A DNA stretch of 64,000 bases, taken from contig NC_060214.1 in the NCBI RefSeq assembly GCF_021130785.1, positions 43,135,001 through 43,199,000 of the forward strand, given 5' to 3'. The notes under the pieces were generated by a model. It made no database searches and was not told the origin of the DNA. It saw nothing but the letters and a program-made list of their open reading frames with translations. Within the stretch, counting starts at the first letter, position 1; every line of letters starts with the position of its first letter. Shown in pieces: positions 13,050-25,514 of the stretch. Position numbers and translations under genes: made by a program. The DNA is from Homalodisca vitripennis (lineage: Eukaryota > Arthropoda > Insecta > Hemiptera > Cicadellidae).

Positions 13050-13133
13050 GATCTCTCTCTCTCACTTTTTCTGTCTGTCTGTCTCTCTCTCTCCCTCCCT
13101 CCTACCCTCACTTCCTCCCCCCTCCCTCCCTTT
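13050..13133. repeat. CT-rich microsatellite / pyrimidine tract
   Basis: (CT)n, (CTGT)n and CCCTCC runs. The frame 12996-13256 is created by this tract and is not a gene. Confidence 0.9.
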
Positions 13134-14174
13134 AGTATTTTATTACCATCATATAGCAATACTTTACTAGCTAGATATAAAAAGTATTATATTCTAAAAA
13201 TGCTAATTAAATATTTCAATATTTATATATACATAGTGCTCCTCTTTTCAGCTTAAAACAAACCTTGAGGTCTAAGCATGGATTAATAACTACAAGACTT
13301 TCTATTTAGTTTTATATATATACTATTTCACATCTCGAATTCAATCACGTCTCCAATTTTGCTTAAGTAAGGATCTGTGACTATTTCCTCAAGTCTGAAC
13401 ATAAACTGTCTACATAAGAACTGTAGCTAGGTAATCATGAAAAATTATCTGTTAACAGATGTGCAGTTTTAATGATGCCCTTCGGTAAAATGAAGCTTTA
13501 GTCATTCTTAGTCAATTTATTTCTCCTAATTTAATTTATTATACGTATTAATACTTATTATACGTAAGTTATACGTTATTTATTAGTACACCAATAATAA
13601 TTGTTTCATAGTAGGGTCTATGTAGTATATAAAAATAAAATTAACACTACAATCCTAATCAAATTATAAAAACGAAAGTGCCTTTGTATGCTTTTTGGTA
13701 TTGACGCATAACCTACTCAACCGATCTTACTGAAATAATACATGAAAATTCTTGTGGTTCTTGTGATGAATATATTCTTATTCTTGTTTTAAAAATCCCT
13801 GCGGTCATTTAAGTAGCGGAAATCCCATCTTCATCTCTAAAGTGTTGATACGTTAATTGAATGAACCTCTCAAATATAATCAAATTCTCTGTGGAAACAT
13901 TGGTAGTTTTTTTTATATTAGTTTAAATTTAAAGTGAGTAACTTCTTTGATAAGTAACCATAATTTTTATCACCGTTTTATACTTCAGTGATAAGTTAAG
14001 TAGTAATCTACCTAGAAAATATGCTAAAATATAAGAGAGCCAGAGTTTTAATGCCTTTGAAGCATTCTACAAGAACTATGAAAGATAGAATTTTGCTGGA
14101 CAATTCTTTTGAACTAATATACTAACTTCAGCCCTAAAAGAAACCACCAGTTCACCGTTCTATACTTGTCTCTG

Positions 14175-14318
14175 ATGTCGAAACGATGTAAATATTTCGT
14201 TTTGAGCTTCTTCGTCGTCGTATTTCTTTTCATCTGTTCAGATGAACATGACTCCGGATTCCAGGAGGCAAGTCTGAGACAGAGTCAGATACGAGACGAT
14301 GCAATAAAAGGAAGTTGA
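14175..14318 (+). CDS. Candidate small secreted or type II membrane peptide, or first exon
   Basis: A 47-codon plus-strand frame, ATG to TGA. It begins MSKRCKYF, followed by the hydrophobic VLSFFVVVFLFIC and the polar SDEHDSGFQEASLRQS. The basic start, hydrophobic core and polar tail fit a signal peptide, or the anchor of a type II membrane (for example Golgi) enzyme whose later exons are not visible. Local base composition (14.11-14.32 kb) is less AT-rich than the surroundings, which is mild support for coding. I see no clear GT donor inside it and no homologue I can name. A chance frame cannot be excluded. Confidence 0.25.
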   Translation: MSKRCKYFVLSFFVVVFLFICSDEHDSGFQEASLRQSQIRDDAIKGS

Positions 14319-14402
14319 ACTAGAGCTAAACTCAAAATTCAATTGAAGCAACCCTTCAAACCATAGCTACGTTATTTGCAACTCTAAAATATTTAAAAAA
14401 TT

Positions 14403-14960
14403 TGACTATAAGTTTAAAGACTGATACGAAACGCATCTTAGTTCTGTTTTGACAGAAATAGGCTTCTTTGATTTTTGTTTAATATTTTCTTTATCGGGGA
14501 AAAAAACTAAATCAACTGTGTAACTATGTAACCTACTAAGAACGAAGTAAATTATAATGGCAATGTTTATAAGCTTATTGACATGTTGTATTGATTGTGG
14601 TAACAAGGCAAAATGAAAATTGGCATCGGAAATAATATTCACTGGAAAAAGTTTTTAAAACATGCAACGCCTACTCAATTGTATATAAAGCAGCAGGTAA
14701 CTGCTACCAGTGCAGTTATAAGAGACAGTGTAGTCTAACTTTGACTATACATTTAAAGAGTGTTATGAATCCCATCTAAGCTGTCTTTTGACAAAAGCAG
14801 GCTTCTCGGAACTGTGTATGTATATTTTCTTCTTGTATATAAACAAAAAAACTAAGTGTATTAAAAAGACCATAAATATACTCTTTAAACGCATTTTCAT
14901 GATTATGGGAAGAAGGAAAACCCAATATTGGCGTTGAAAATATATTTCACTTAAACCGGA
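14403..14960. repeat. Two direct copies of a ~342-bp spaced degenerate repeat
   Basis: The segment starting at 14403 (GACTATAAGTTTAAAGACTG) reappears at about 14745 (GACTATACATTTAAAGAGTG). Internal matches include TTTTGACAGAAATAGGCTTC against TTTTGACAAAAGCAGGCTTC, and a shared end near 14640/14955 (ATATTCAC/ATATTTCAC). The core resembles the monomers at 25.5-27.2 kb. The minus-strand frames 14406-14642 and 14763-14969 are translations of this repeat. Confidence 0.7.
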
Positions 14961-14999
14961 ATTGCTCAAAAAGGTGAAAAAGCTGCAACATTGCGTGCG

Positions 15000-17900
15000 A
15001 AGTCGTGGTTTAAGTTCATTTAACGTAGATACCAGTTATACGTATGAACGCAACCTATATCCATAAGGATTTTCAAGCATTTAACAATATAACATTGCAC
15101 AAAGTACTTTAATCATAATTTTCAGGTGGAGATAATATAGTTTAAAAAGCAATGTTCACCCCTCTACAATTTAAAAAGGGCTTACAATAAAATAAAGTGT
15201 AAATAAAGAGTTATTTAAAATATTTATATATACCCTGAAAATACTGCCAACGCAAAAAAGTAATGCTAAATCATTATAAATATAGTGATCTAAGCTTACA
15301 TTAAACATTTTCAAATATGACTCAATTCCCTAAAAATATTATTTGGGGGAGTTACAGAGTTCAAAATAATTTCACTAAGCCCCTTAGGATCGAAAATGTT
15401 GGGTTACAAGTGAAACACCGATTCCATTTTTATTCGTTTAGCTGATATTGGAAGTTACCACAGGTAGTCTGATTCAGCTTGCGCAGTAATTAAGATCAAC
15501 AGTATTTAAATGTACAGGTTTACAATACCACTTTGCAGGAATACTGCAATTTCGTTATTACTATGTTATTTTATAATATTAATAACTTTATATTTAAATT
15601 AAATATTCCTAATTACGTTAATTATATGTATGCACAATCGGATTAAATTTGGTTTGGTAACACATTATAATTAACTAAGCCCTTTCCGTGTTCTGGTCAA
15701 ACAATCACGCAAATATGTTTCCTATATTGCGTGTTCATTTAGGAGCAGATCCGCATAGAAATTAATTCTACAACGCTCAAATGTTTTTTGTTTATTTCTT
15801 AAAAATAATTATTAATAGCTATTATTTATAGTATGAGACAATTCTCATTATCTGTTTCGTATATATCAATGATTTTTAAACTAATTGGTATACCAAGAAC
15901 ATTACAGTCATACACATTTATTGGAATCCAGAACTGGAATTAGAATCTGTTAGATTTTATAATCTATGTAAAAAATAAGTCCGACAGTATAAACAGATTA
16001 ATGTAATTCCTTAAGAACAAATGCTAACTATTATAACATCATTAGGTTAATTTTCGTCCTACCCTTCCTTAACTAAAAATCACTCAAGACCTTATACCCT
16101 TGTATTAAACTTGATTAAATGATAAAGGATCTGACACTGTATAGTTTTATATCTATATGTATAATAAAATAATTAGGAATATATATATCTCAGCCAGTCC
16201 TCATTTTAAAAATAAAAATGTGCAGTAATTAACTCTACAGAACTGTTTTATTATAATTTAAGGAGGACTTCCCAAACGTTTAAATACATACTTTGTTTAA
16301 AAAAATGGAAATAAAAACCTTGGATTATTTAAAATAACTCTTTATCAGTTATTTAACTGTATTAAAATTAATTCATAATATTTGCCACAGGCGGTTTATC
16401 TAGTGGGTATGTTCAAAGTTTACTTTAATCTTGAAAACTACTGCAATTTTTAAATTCAGGTAATTATTTGACTAGTTGATATTTGGTTACTAATTACACA
16501 CCTTAATACTTGCTACAATTAATCTACGATGAAAAAAATCAGACAAAGAAACTTGTATTTTAAATACTTATAAACTACTTAAGGAATGTACTTTCTAAAA
16601 GAAACGATACATACATCGACTTTTCTCTAGTAAAGTTAAAACGACTTAGGGTGGATCTCTATGGATATTCCCTGTTTCAATACATTAGAGGAGGTAAAAG
16701 CGATAATCTGTCCGTGCATTTAATTATATATTTCGTAAGAAGACAGTTGTATTCACAAAGTATGTCTTTCAATATGAATTATATATGTAATGTTACTTAT
16801 TTACTAAAACAGTTACAAAAAGGCGCATGAGTGTTATATTTTTTGCAAAAACTAGCTTTTTAAGAAAGCTTTGAGAAATTACCGTATCTAGAAATAAACT
16901 ATACCAAACTACCTGGAAATAGTAATTCTTGGAATGGAACTTGAGATTTTAGAATGAGGCCGAGTAACTGGAGATTTCCTGGATAATAATTTTAAAATAT
17001 GTACTATTATATACGATTATAACAATTTACATTGATTATAATGTATAAATAAACTAAGTACCTAACGTAATTAATTCATGTAATATAACTAAACAGTACA
17101 GAACTTAGCTACTTTATTTTCATAAATCCAATTACGAGTGTAAGCGTACTTTAACACTGTGAATTTGAAGGACAAAATATTATTTTATTTTGACTTGATT
17201 TAGAAATATATTTATAAAAGAAGATTTTAACTCAGTAGTTTCAGCGCTTCTTCATTAATCATTGATAAATGCAGAAATCACCACATTGTATAAAGGTAAT
17301 AAGTGCCTAGGTCACGTTACGTCATTGATTGTCGTAAAAAAAGTTTTACTATATGGCATTTCCTAGCGATTAGGGAATACTGTATTTAAAGACTCGGAAT
17401 TTTATGGATAAGAGTACCTGGACACTGAGAGTCTTAATTCCTTGTCATCACTTAGCCTTTGCCGAATTATTTAATTGTATCAAACTGGGAGTTTACCATC
17501 TTTGGTGCTGCTTGGACTCTTGGCACTCCATGTCATTGTGAGACTCCACTTTCTGGGAACTTCTTGCTCCTTTGAGGGCGTGACCTCTAGGAGGGCACAT
17601 ATCCTTTGGATATGTCACCAGTAACCATGATAATTCTGTTTTTGAGAATGCTTGTCCACTGTTCCTGGCAAAAATCTTATGCATTTATTATTTTATTCCT
17701 ATACACCCTTTATTACCATTCAACAGCTACTTAATATATATACATTTTCCTGAATTGTATATATTCCTGAATTCTTTTATGATTTTTGATGACAAATAAT
17801 TAATAGATAACCATTCCAAAACCCAAATTTGGCCCCACACTTTAATTAATACAATTTTACTGAAACCATATTTACTATGAGACACTGGCTAGACTAATAC

Positions 17901-18780
17901 GGCAAAGAACGTAGTTATTGCTGATATTAGTACACTGTTATGAAAGGGAGTAACTGTTAATGTAAAGAAGAAACTTTCTCTTTCTCCCCACCCTCCCTGT
18001 TTATGTCACCGCAATTGTTATAGTTTTGATGGTTGGAAGTTATCCTAACAATATTCCGCATTAGAGTTTAAGCAGACATAACGCCCAGTCTCATAGTAAG
18101 TTGTTATGAATATTCTACATGTTTGATTACTGTTTATATAACTGATCGAAATGAGGAACTTGATTAAAATTATTTTTCGTTTCAGTTTGACCCAGTTAAC
18201 TGATGTAATTGATCATTGCGGGGGACGAACATAGCAAATTCAATTATATTCGTCCGTTTATTCAATAACGTGATTCCAAGAATTGGTGTTCGACAACAAA
18301 GTTGTGATTCCTCTTGTAGTTTATTAAGCCTCTTTGATTTCTGTTTGACATTTAAACATTTTCTGATTCAGAATAAGGCTGTTCAAGATATATTTCTCGT
18401 TTAATACAATTTATAAACTTAATTTTATAAGAGCGTATTCCATTTCGATATTTTGTAAAATGTCATATAAATTTAATTTATAAACATTTAAAGTTGCACA
18501 ATTTACTTTTTTTAAGTTTAATTATTATCATTATCATTCTGTATATTTACTCAATAACGTAAATCCAGGCAAATTTGGATTAAGGCCGAGTTCAATGAGT
18601 GAGTAAGATGTAATCTTGGTATTAACTAGGATGAATTTAGGTTTTAGCAAATTTAATGTTGATTGGTAAAACCTCTCTTACTAGTATCAATACGTGCACT
18701 TAGTTTGCTACTCATTAACGTTAAAATAGGTACATCCTGCATAATAGAATCATTAACTATTATTTAGTCAACAGAGGACT
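15000..18780. other. AT-rich interval without a supported gene
   Basis: I looked here for Gr exons 3-5 belonging to the pseudogene copy and found none. The minus frame 17493-17684 (63 codons, with HALKGARSSQKVESHND) has more balanced base use than its surroundings and might be a transposase scrap, but I cannot assign it. Confidence 0.5.
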
Positions 18781-18798
18781 AACTCATTTAGTGACTAC

Positions 18799-20203
18799 CG
18801 TGCTTGAGTTCGCAACCATAATCGCATAGCAGATGAGAACCAGGACCCAGACTGTATCCATAGTCAAGGCGAGCACTTCACCACCTCTGACGTGCAAGAA
18901 GGAGAAGTAGGACTTGATAGTGACGTGGACAAAATAAGGAGAACATAACCGCCATCAGCTGATCGCAGTAGAAGTCATTAGCCTGGTGTACGGCGTCACA
19001 CAGCATCCAGTAGGTGCCCATCATAGACTTAATTTTCTTGATCTAGGAGATAGGTCTGCCTAAAATAACAGAGCAAATATTGCAATTGATACATTTTGAG
19101 TAATCATCATATTGGAGTAATGTTTACTGTAAATATATTTGCGATAAACTTCTTGGAGAAAATTAGTGATCTTTAGAAGATACTAATCTTCAATTGATTG
19201 ATAAATAAAGAAAGCGCTTTTATATATTTACTACGTATCTCCAAGTGGTATCTCTCATTGCAGCGTTACAAGACTTTAGTACTAGACGTAATAGAAAGTA
19301 TAACCCTAAATTTGAGAGTTCAATGGTTACTTACTGATTACTGCAATGTAACACATCTTATTGCCAAACTTCATTGTATCTTTTCTCTTATTAAAGGTGA
19401 AAAGGAATTAGTAAATTTAATATTGGGCTTTTGAGTCCTAACTTATTTTCAGTAATATATATATATATATATGTTATTTCATTTCATTCAAAATAGAAAT
19501 ACTTCACTCACATGTTGTATGAAAGATGGCAACATCCGTTCAATTATTTTAAATATAGTCTCATCTTTCATCCTGAAACCCATGGTGATACTTTGAGTTG
19601 CATATGTGAAGTGGAAGAGAAAGGCAAGTTTGGTGCAGTCCATCAATAGGAAGGTGACATAATTAATAATCGAGATGATCTATGATTAAATGTTTGCGAA
19701 GTTTATCGTTTATCGTATGACGATGGAGACTACGATGAAATTGATTTGGATATTGACCTCTCAGCTGCCTGAATTTGTAGTTGAACCAAGTTCTTGTACT
19801 GAAGGTAAAACTACAGACAGATTCGATCTATATTCGAATCTAGATTTGATTTAGTATACTAAATAGATTCGATCAGTGTGCCAAAGACGTCAAATATCCT
19901 CGGGTACTTCTATGTGCAGCTGAAGAATGTGGAAGCTGCCAGAATTTGTAGAGCAACCAAGTCTAGAATTATTGCGAACTTCATGGTTCTAGTTTTTTCA
20001 TAACGAAAACTTTCCTTCGTGTTGGCAAAGTAGAGAATGATTGAAGAGAGAACCCCTTGCAGTACGTTTAGTATTAAATTCCATATAAACCCAGTTATAG
20101 AAAATGTCAGCTCTTTGAGTATTTTGGACCCCAAAGTAGTTTTTAATGACAGACCTCCAAATGTTCGCCAAACCCAAAGGATATAACTTGGAATATACTT
20201 AAT
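18799..20203 (-). pseudogene. Gustatory receptor pseudogene, partial paralogue of the 1545-8463 gene
   Basis: Exon 1-like sequence runs from 20203 to about 19511 and exon 2-like sequence from 19059 to about 18799. They keep the order of the intact gene. Lesions: the start codon is ATT instead of ATG at 20203-20201. A TAG at 19912-19910 follows the residues matching FFSGT. Exon 1 is disrupted between about 19690 and 19870, including extra AGATTCGATC-rich sequence. About 24 bases at the end of exon 1, including the donor site, are missing. One extra base in exon 2 (TTATTTTGTCC) shifts the frame. Exons 3-5 were not found below 18780. Exon 2 is about 90% identical to the intact gene and exon 1 visibly less. 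Confidence 0.85.
19790..19876. repeat. Short inverted/direct AGATTCGATC repeats inside pseudogene exon 1
   Basis: AGATTCGATC occurs twice in the same orientation around GAATCTAGATT and TAGTATACTA palindromic bits. This stretch has no counterpart in the intact exon, so it looks like a small local insertion or expansion. Confidence 0.55.
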
Positions 20204-20239
20204 GGTGTATGAAGCCGTTACTGTTTGTACCGTTATTTA

Positions 20240-21894
20240 GTTTTACTTGATATAATACAGATTTTCGTAACCCAGTTACTTGTTACTGGTTAGTAATAAG
20301 TTACATCCGATGTTCTTGGAACAATATCAGTTTAGAGAAATGAATAGAGTAACTCGCAGTACACAATATATATTTCTTGAAACACAATTTTTTTAAAAGA
20401 ACGTTTTTAGAAAGCGAACATGTTATCAGGGACCTAGATTATTTAATTCAACAGTGCAGTATTATGGAAACAGCGTAATATTTGAAGCTAAGCCTAAAGT
20501 GAAAATGAAGGTAATTTCTTTTGTAGTAAACCCAATTTAATTATATAAATATGGGTTTTTTGAGAGCAAACTTGTTTTTTTTAAACTTACAGTACTTCAT
20601 ACAAAATTATATGTGACTTATTTTTTGCATGTTTGCGGTTCTAGTAAATGTTGTTGCTTTGTTTGAGTTGTTTAATTTGGCCTTGTTGTTTTATTTGTTA
20701 TACTGTTATTTATTATACATAATATATTTATGGATTATATAATATTTATTTTTGTGTAGGCTACTTGAGGAGGTTTGTTGCACTATTGATAAAGATATAT
20801 TTTTTGTTAAACCTTATTGTTATTTGTTATTGATTATGAAGTTTATAGTTGCTGTTACCATGTTATATTTTTTATATCATATAATTATTATTTTTACATC
20901 ATTATCTGTTGTAAATCACGTAATTACTATCGTAAGTACATTGTATAAATTAATAGTTTATATAATAAATGTATAAAAATTATTTCAACCCCACGCGCAA
21001 CCTATGAGTTGCATGGGAACTATAGAAAAATGTATTGTGTGTTATTCCTGAATAAAAATGATTTAAACTTGAACTTGAAATTCTTGGCTGATTGATAACC
21101 TAATTGGCACGCATATTAATTATTTCTCTCGGGAACTTTGTAGCTGCCGAACCTCGCTACCGAAGGAACATCTCGCACGCCTTGTCCGTAAGTAAATATT
21201 TATATTTTCGTATCATAAGTTAGCCCTTACATGCGAGACTTTTAATTTGAATGTAATGTAAAGTAAAATTATAAATTGTAAAGTAACTTACCTTGAATGT
21301 GTTTTATTTGCCGGATCAAATTGGATAATATTTGTGGCGATGTCCTTCTGACGAGACCACGTTGTCGTGATTATAAGTTGTCTTGATAAATGGCTAATAC
21401 AGTCGCGATTTTGTTTTAGGCGAGTTGCAGCCAAATTACTTAATGTTTTAGACTTCCGGTCTACTAATATTCCCTTTTTCAGACTACAGCTGCATTGTTG
21501 AGCCAAGAATGCTGACATCCGCGTTTGTGAGGAAAGTTAATCGTAAGGTGAAGTTATTATTAAGGTTTTAATAATTATTAATTTAGAAAGTACAATCCAT
21601 AGAACATTGGAATATTTAGGTCCATCCGAAGGTATCATATTTTAGTTCATTCATACTCTAGTTGGCAGCAACGCAGCATTAATTTATTTTATTTTACCAA
21701 CTAGAAGTGGTGCTTTTACGTTTATTTGCCAATATTGAACATATACGTAAACTTCGAATTTCATTACTACGACCTCAGCGGTATCCAACACCATGTGTTG
21801 GATAAGATATTGTCCATTAGGTAGGCTAAGATATTGTCCATTCGGTAAATGTTTTTCTTTAGGATACTGTCTCACTTGGGATTGTCAGACTTCT
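20240..21894. other. ~1.65-kb insertion splitting the duplicated Gr upstream flank
   Basis: The intact gene's upstream sequence resumes at about 21895 (TTCGATTTGATTTATTA and following). The sequence between has no match in copy 1. Part of it (20990-21085) ends AATAAAAATGATTTAAACTTGAACTTGAA, which resembles a LINE 3' tail. No coding frame in it is recognisable. Confidence 0.5.
21783..21850. repeat. 8-bp-stem hairpin next to two 24-bp tandem units
   Basis: ATCCAACA-CCATG-TGTTGGAT (21783-21803) forms a perfect 8-bp stem. It abuts two copies of TAAGATATTGTCCATT plus spacer, starting at 21803 and 21827. Confidence 0.75.
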
Positions 21895-22090
21895 TTTTAT
21901 GTTTCATTCGATTTGATTTATTAATTAGATAATACTGAGGATTGAACAAAGAGATTTATTGGTTTGACCTTCATTGTTGAGCACCACTTACACAACATTT
22001 CTATGATTGTTGTTGAATGAACTCAATTGCGTATTTAACAAAGTAATGCGTAATGCAAAGTTTACAAAATAGAGATTTCTTTTGTGAGAG
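21895..22090. repeat. Duplicated Gr upstream flank (copy 2)
   Basis: Matches 8530-8720, including TTGTTGAGCACCACTTACA and GTAATGCAAAGTTTACAAAATA-like runs, in the same orientation as the pseudogene. Confidence 0.65.
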
Positions 22091-22099
22091 TGAGTGGAG

Positions 22100-23280
22100 A
22101 ACATGCATCTTTATTAAGAAAAAGTAGAGCCACGCTGGTTTTATGATTAACATGATATAAATGCTCAAAAACAAATTATGTATTGTGTAGTAAAGAACAA
22201 CACAACAATAATTTGTATTAAAACAAAGAACAACGGTTTATTAAACATCAATTTATCCAATGGGAACCTCATCCACAACCATTTATATACGCATAGATGT
22301 AAATTAACTATAGGTAAAGTCAAATATTCAAAAAATGAATGAACATTTCGATTTTAAATAAAAACTTATAAATATAACTAAACTATTGCTATTATATAAT
22401 ATATTTTTGATTTAATAAAGGGGAATTTTTCAATAAAAAATGAAATTACTATTGAATTACTAGCAGCATATTTACTATGCTTCACATTTTACATGTTAAA
22501 AAGCATGAACGAATTTTGCATTACGAATTGACTAAAATCGTTTTTCATATTAATTATTTAGTTTTGTAAATATATATGCTAAGATATTGTTTTTATATTT
22601 CCCATTGATATTTGTCAGAAAAAATATGGTACACAAAGTTTCGTAAACCGAAGTCGGCTTTCTTCTGTAAATTTGAAACCTTAAAATACAAGTTAATCAT
22701 ATCAAACATTTAACATGTAAACAAGAATGGTAACGAGCACACCATCTTCAATCAACAACATAAAAGTTATATACCAAATTATATACTGTAAGTGCAACAT
22801 TTCAGTTGAAATTTATATTCTTCAACATACTCAATACGGAAAATAGTGAAAACTAACTTTATTCCTAAAAAAATCTAAAATCTCTAATTAACAATCTAAA
22901 ATTTCTCTTTTAATAGTATTTAACTTTTAAAATAATTTATAAACAGATTTTTGCGGGGGAAATCGTTTTATCATTAATTACAGCTTCTAGAGTAGGTATG
23001 AATTCACTCATATGCACACATACAAAGTTTTGAAAACGATTAAAACATGTCCCACAGAGGGGAGGGAGATCGGTACGAATTCAACGGTGAATGGTAATGC
23101 GATGAATACTGCCACAGTATATTATATTATTGACATTCAGGTACCATCGACATTCACAGACAAAGACTGCGAAATTATGAACTTATGATGGCATTACTAA
23201 TGAAAGTCTATACACAGTATGTACCAACTCCAGTGAGTTCAACTTCAACTCCAACATCCCAAGTTCTTTCCCCATTTTAG
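22100..23280. other. AT-rich interval without a supported gene
   Basis: No open frame with a motif and no obvious repeat on either strand. Confidence 0.5.
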
Positions 23281-23282
23281 AG

Positions 23283-23630
23283 TTTCTCTTCTACATTGAG
23301 ACTGTATTTACAAGTCGTTATTAAATGAAGCAACGAAAATACACTTTCGCCGTCTTCCAACTGTCATCATTGCCTTGAATGCTTAATGCATGGTCTGATG
23401 TTTCTCTTCTTTAGTCAGACTGTATTTACAATTCGTTATTAACCCAAACAGCGAGATTAAACTTCCACTGTCTACCTGCTGCTTTCAAGGTCTTGAATGC
23501 ATTAACGTCTGAGTTTCTCTTCTACACTGAGACTGTATTTACAATTCGTTATTAACTCAAACAGCGAAATTAAACTTCCGCCATCTTCTAGCTTTCTTTA
23601 TTGTCTTGAATCCATTAACGTCTGATCTGC
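23283..23630. repeat. Tandem repeat, three ~113-118-bp units
   Basis: Units start at 23283, 23401 and 23514, each with TTTCTCTTCT, then AGACTGTATTTACAA, CGTTATTAA and a CTTGAATGC/CATTAACGTCTGA end. The second and third units are closer to each other than to the first. Confidence 0.88.
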
Positions 23631-23639
23631 TTATAGTAA

Positions 23640-24815
23640 AATACACACTGCATTTTACGTAACAGACTTCTCTGAAGTTGAATGCAATATTTCAAATTTA
23701 TAACTTATTGCGATAGGCTATAAGTTTTGCTATGTCAAAATGTTAAATTTCATGTATTTCTATTCGGTTATATGACAAATTTACTTATTCTGTGGTTTTG
23801 ATTGGCAACATTAGAAACAATTAATTTTTTTGACTAACAGTCACCCAAATTATATAGTGTGTACACCATTGTCGAACTCGATGTTGCCTGTATAGAAATT
23901 AAGAATTTATATAATACAGAAGTACACAAATAAATTTCGGGTGAAGAATAAATTATCCTGATGAATCACTGGTGACATTAGATTAGTATTTATAGTTTTA
24001 CACAGGAGTAAACACAATTTAAATTTAAAAAGTAAGGTAAACCATGGAGAACATTTTTCAAACGGCCTTCATTTATATAGCAAACATTTCTTCGCCGTAA
24101 TGCAAAAATAAATTAAATATAAAAGTGACAGCTAGTTTAAAACTACCTACTGTATAGTAAGAACTGTGTTAGTATTCAGAAACAAATGTGCATCAGAGGT
24201 ATGTCATAATTTAAAATGTTTCCAGCAAGCTAACTCTATCCACTTATTGTTTCGATATGGCACAGCAAACTGCTAATATTAAATCTTCCCCAATGTAATA
24301 TAAGGAAACTATTAGACGAATATACGTAAATAGACACTTAAAAAATAATTATATAATTTATAGAGCTAAGTCAGATAAAGTCTTAAAATTATAAAATAAA
24401 ATATCTAATCTGGAAAACTACTGAAAGCGATAATTAGAACATTCTTGAAAGAGTCAAATCCAACATGTCACAATAGTCTGATAAAATATGTCTCTAACTT
24501 CTTTATAGTCAATACTGAATTAAAAGATGTTTCCTACAGATAGATATTATCATTTCTTGTGAATGTGTATTTTATACATTTAAGATAAGTTGCATTTCAC
24601 CTATTCAAAACGTCAAATGTGATACCACAGCTTCACCCAGGGGGCGTTACTCGCCAACAGCTACAGCATCTGTACCTTGATTGAGACACAAACAAGGTTA
24701 TACAAAGAGTATTTAAATGAGTTCTTTGAGGAATTCATGAACAAATTATTAAATACAATAATATATTTGTATTAATTAATATAATTAATTGAAAGTACAA
24801 ATTAATTTAAGTGTC
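23640..24815. other. AT-rich interval without a supported gene
   Basis: No recognisable coding frame. A short GC-richer patch around 24625-24680 has no open frame. Confidence 0.5.
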
Positions 24816-24817
24816 CA

Positions 24818-24819
<2 letters not shown>

Positions 24820-24914
<95 letters not shown>

Positions 24915-24940
24915 TAAATTGTATAAATGGCAATAGCCTT

Positions 24941-24984
<44 letters not shown>
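24820..24984. repeat. (AC)n-(AT)n-SINE tail-(TA)n compound repeat
   Basis: (AC)n to 24855, (AT)n to about 24911, then ATTGTATAAATGGCAATAGC and a second (TA)n to 24984. The middle piece matches the 3' tail of the SINE at 30072-30200, so this looks like a SINE 3' fragment on the minus strand with expanded TA tracts. Confidence 0.8.
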
Positions 24985-24986
<2 letters not shown>

Positions 24987-25029
24987 AGCCAAAACCCTAA
25001 CTAATTCACTTATCAATAGTCCTCCCACT

Positions 25030-25500
25030 TCGCGATATACCAGAAAGTTTAAATTTGTCATACCTAACATACCTAAGACTAATGGCTAAAATATAAAAAA
25101 ACCAATGCCTGTTCTTAAATATCAAATAATATTAGTGGTTGAAGTGTGGTTGCAATCCCGTAATTTATTATTCACTTCATCTATTCCCTAGAAGAATATA
25201 ATTTGATTCGCACGTGTCTTATGCCCTCAAAAGAAAAAAAGGATCTTTTGCAGATCTACAACCCGTAGAGGCTGAAAAAGGGTTGCAACCCCTAGAGGAA
25301 CTGTATTTTTAATCATCCCGCTGTACTAGATAGATGAAATTTAACATACAGTTTACCTATTTCAAAATAGAAAACATAAGTATTCTTATGAAGATAAATC
25401 ACCTACAGAGGTTGAAATGGTGTTGCAATTACTAAAAATAACATATTATTATTATTATTTTTAAATTTAACGATATCCTAGAAAGGTGAAATTTAACACC
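25030..25500. repeat. Degenerate tandem repeats of ~145 bp
   Basis: A CTAGAAAGGTGAAATTTAACA-like core recurs near 25043, 25187, 25324 and 25472. Diverged CTACAGAGG...TGAAA...GTTGCAA segments lie between. Spacing is about 137-148 bp. Confidence 0.55.
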
Positions 25501-25514
25501 AATGTATGTTATGC

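Noticed and set aside
17493..17684. Possible pogo- or piggyBac-type transposase scrap
   Set aside because: Balanced composition and a suggestive frame, but no motif that fits any family convincingly.
20990..21085. Defined LINE 3' end
   Set aside because: The TTGAACTTGAA-type tail is suggestive, but there is no coding remnant upstream, so it is only mentioned within the insertion entry.
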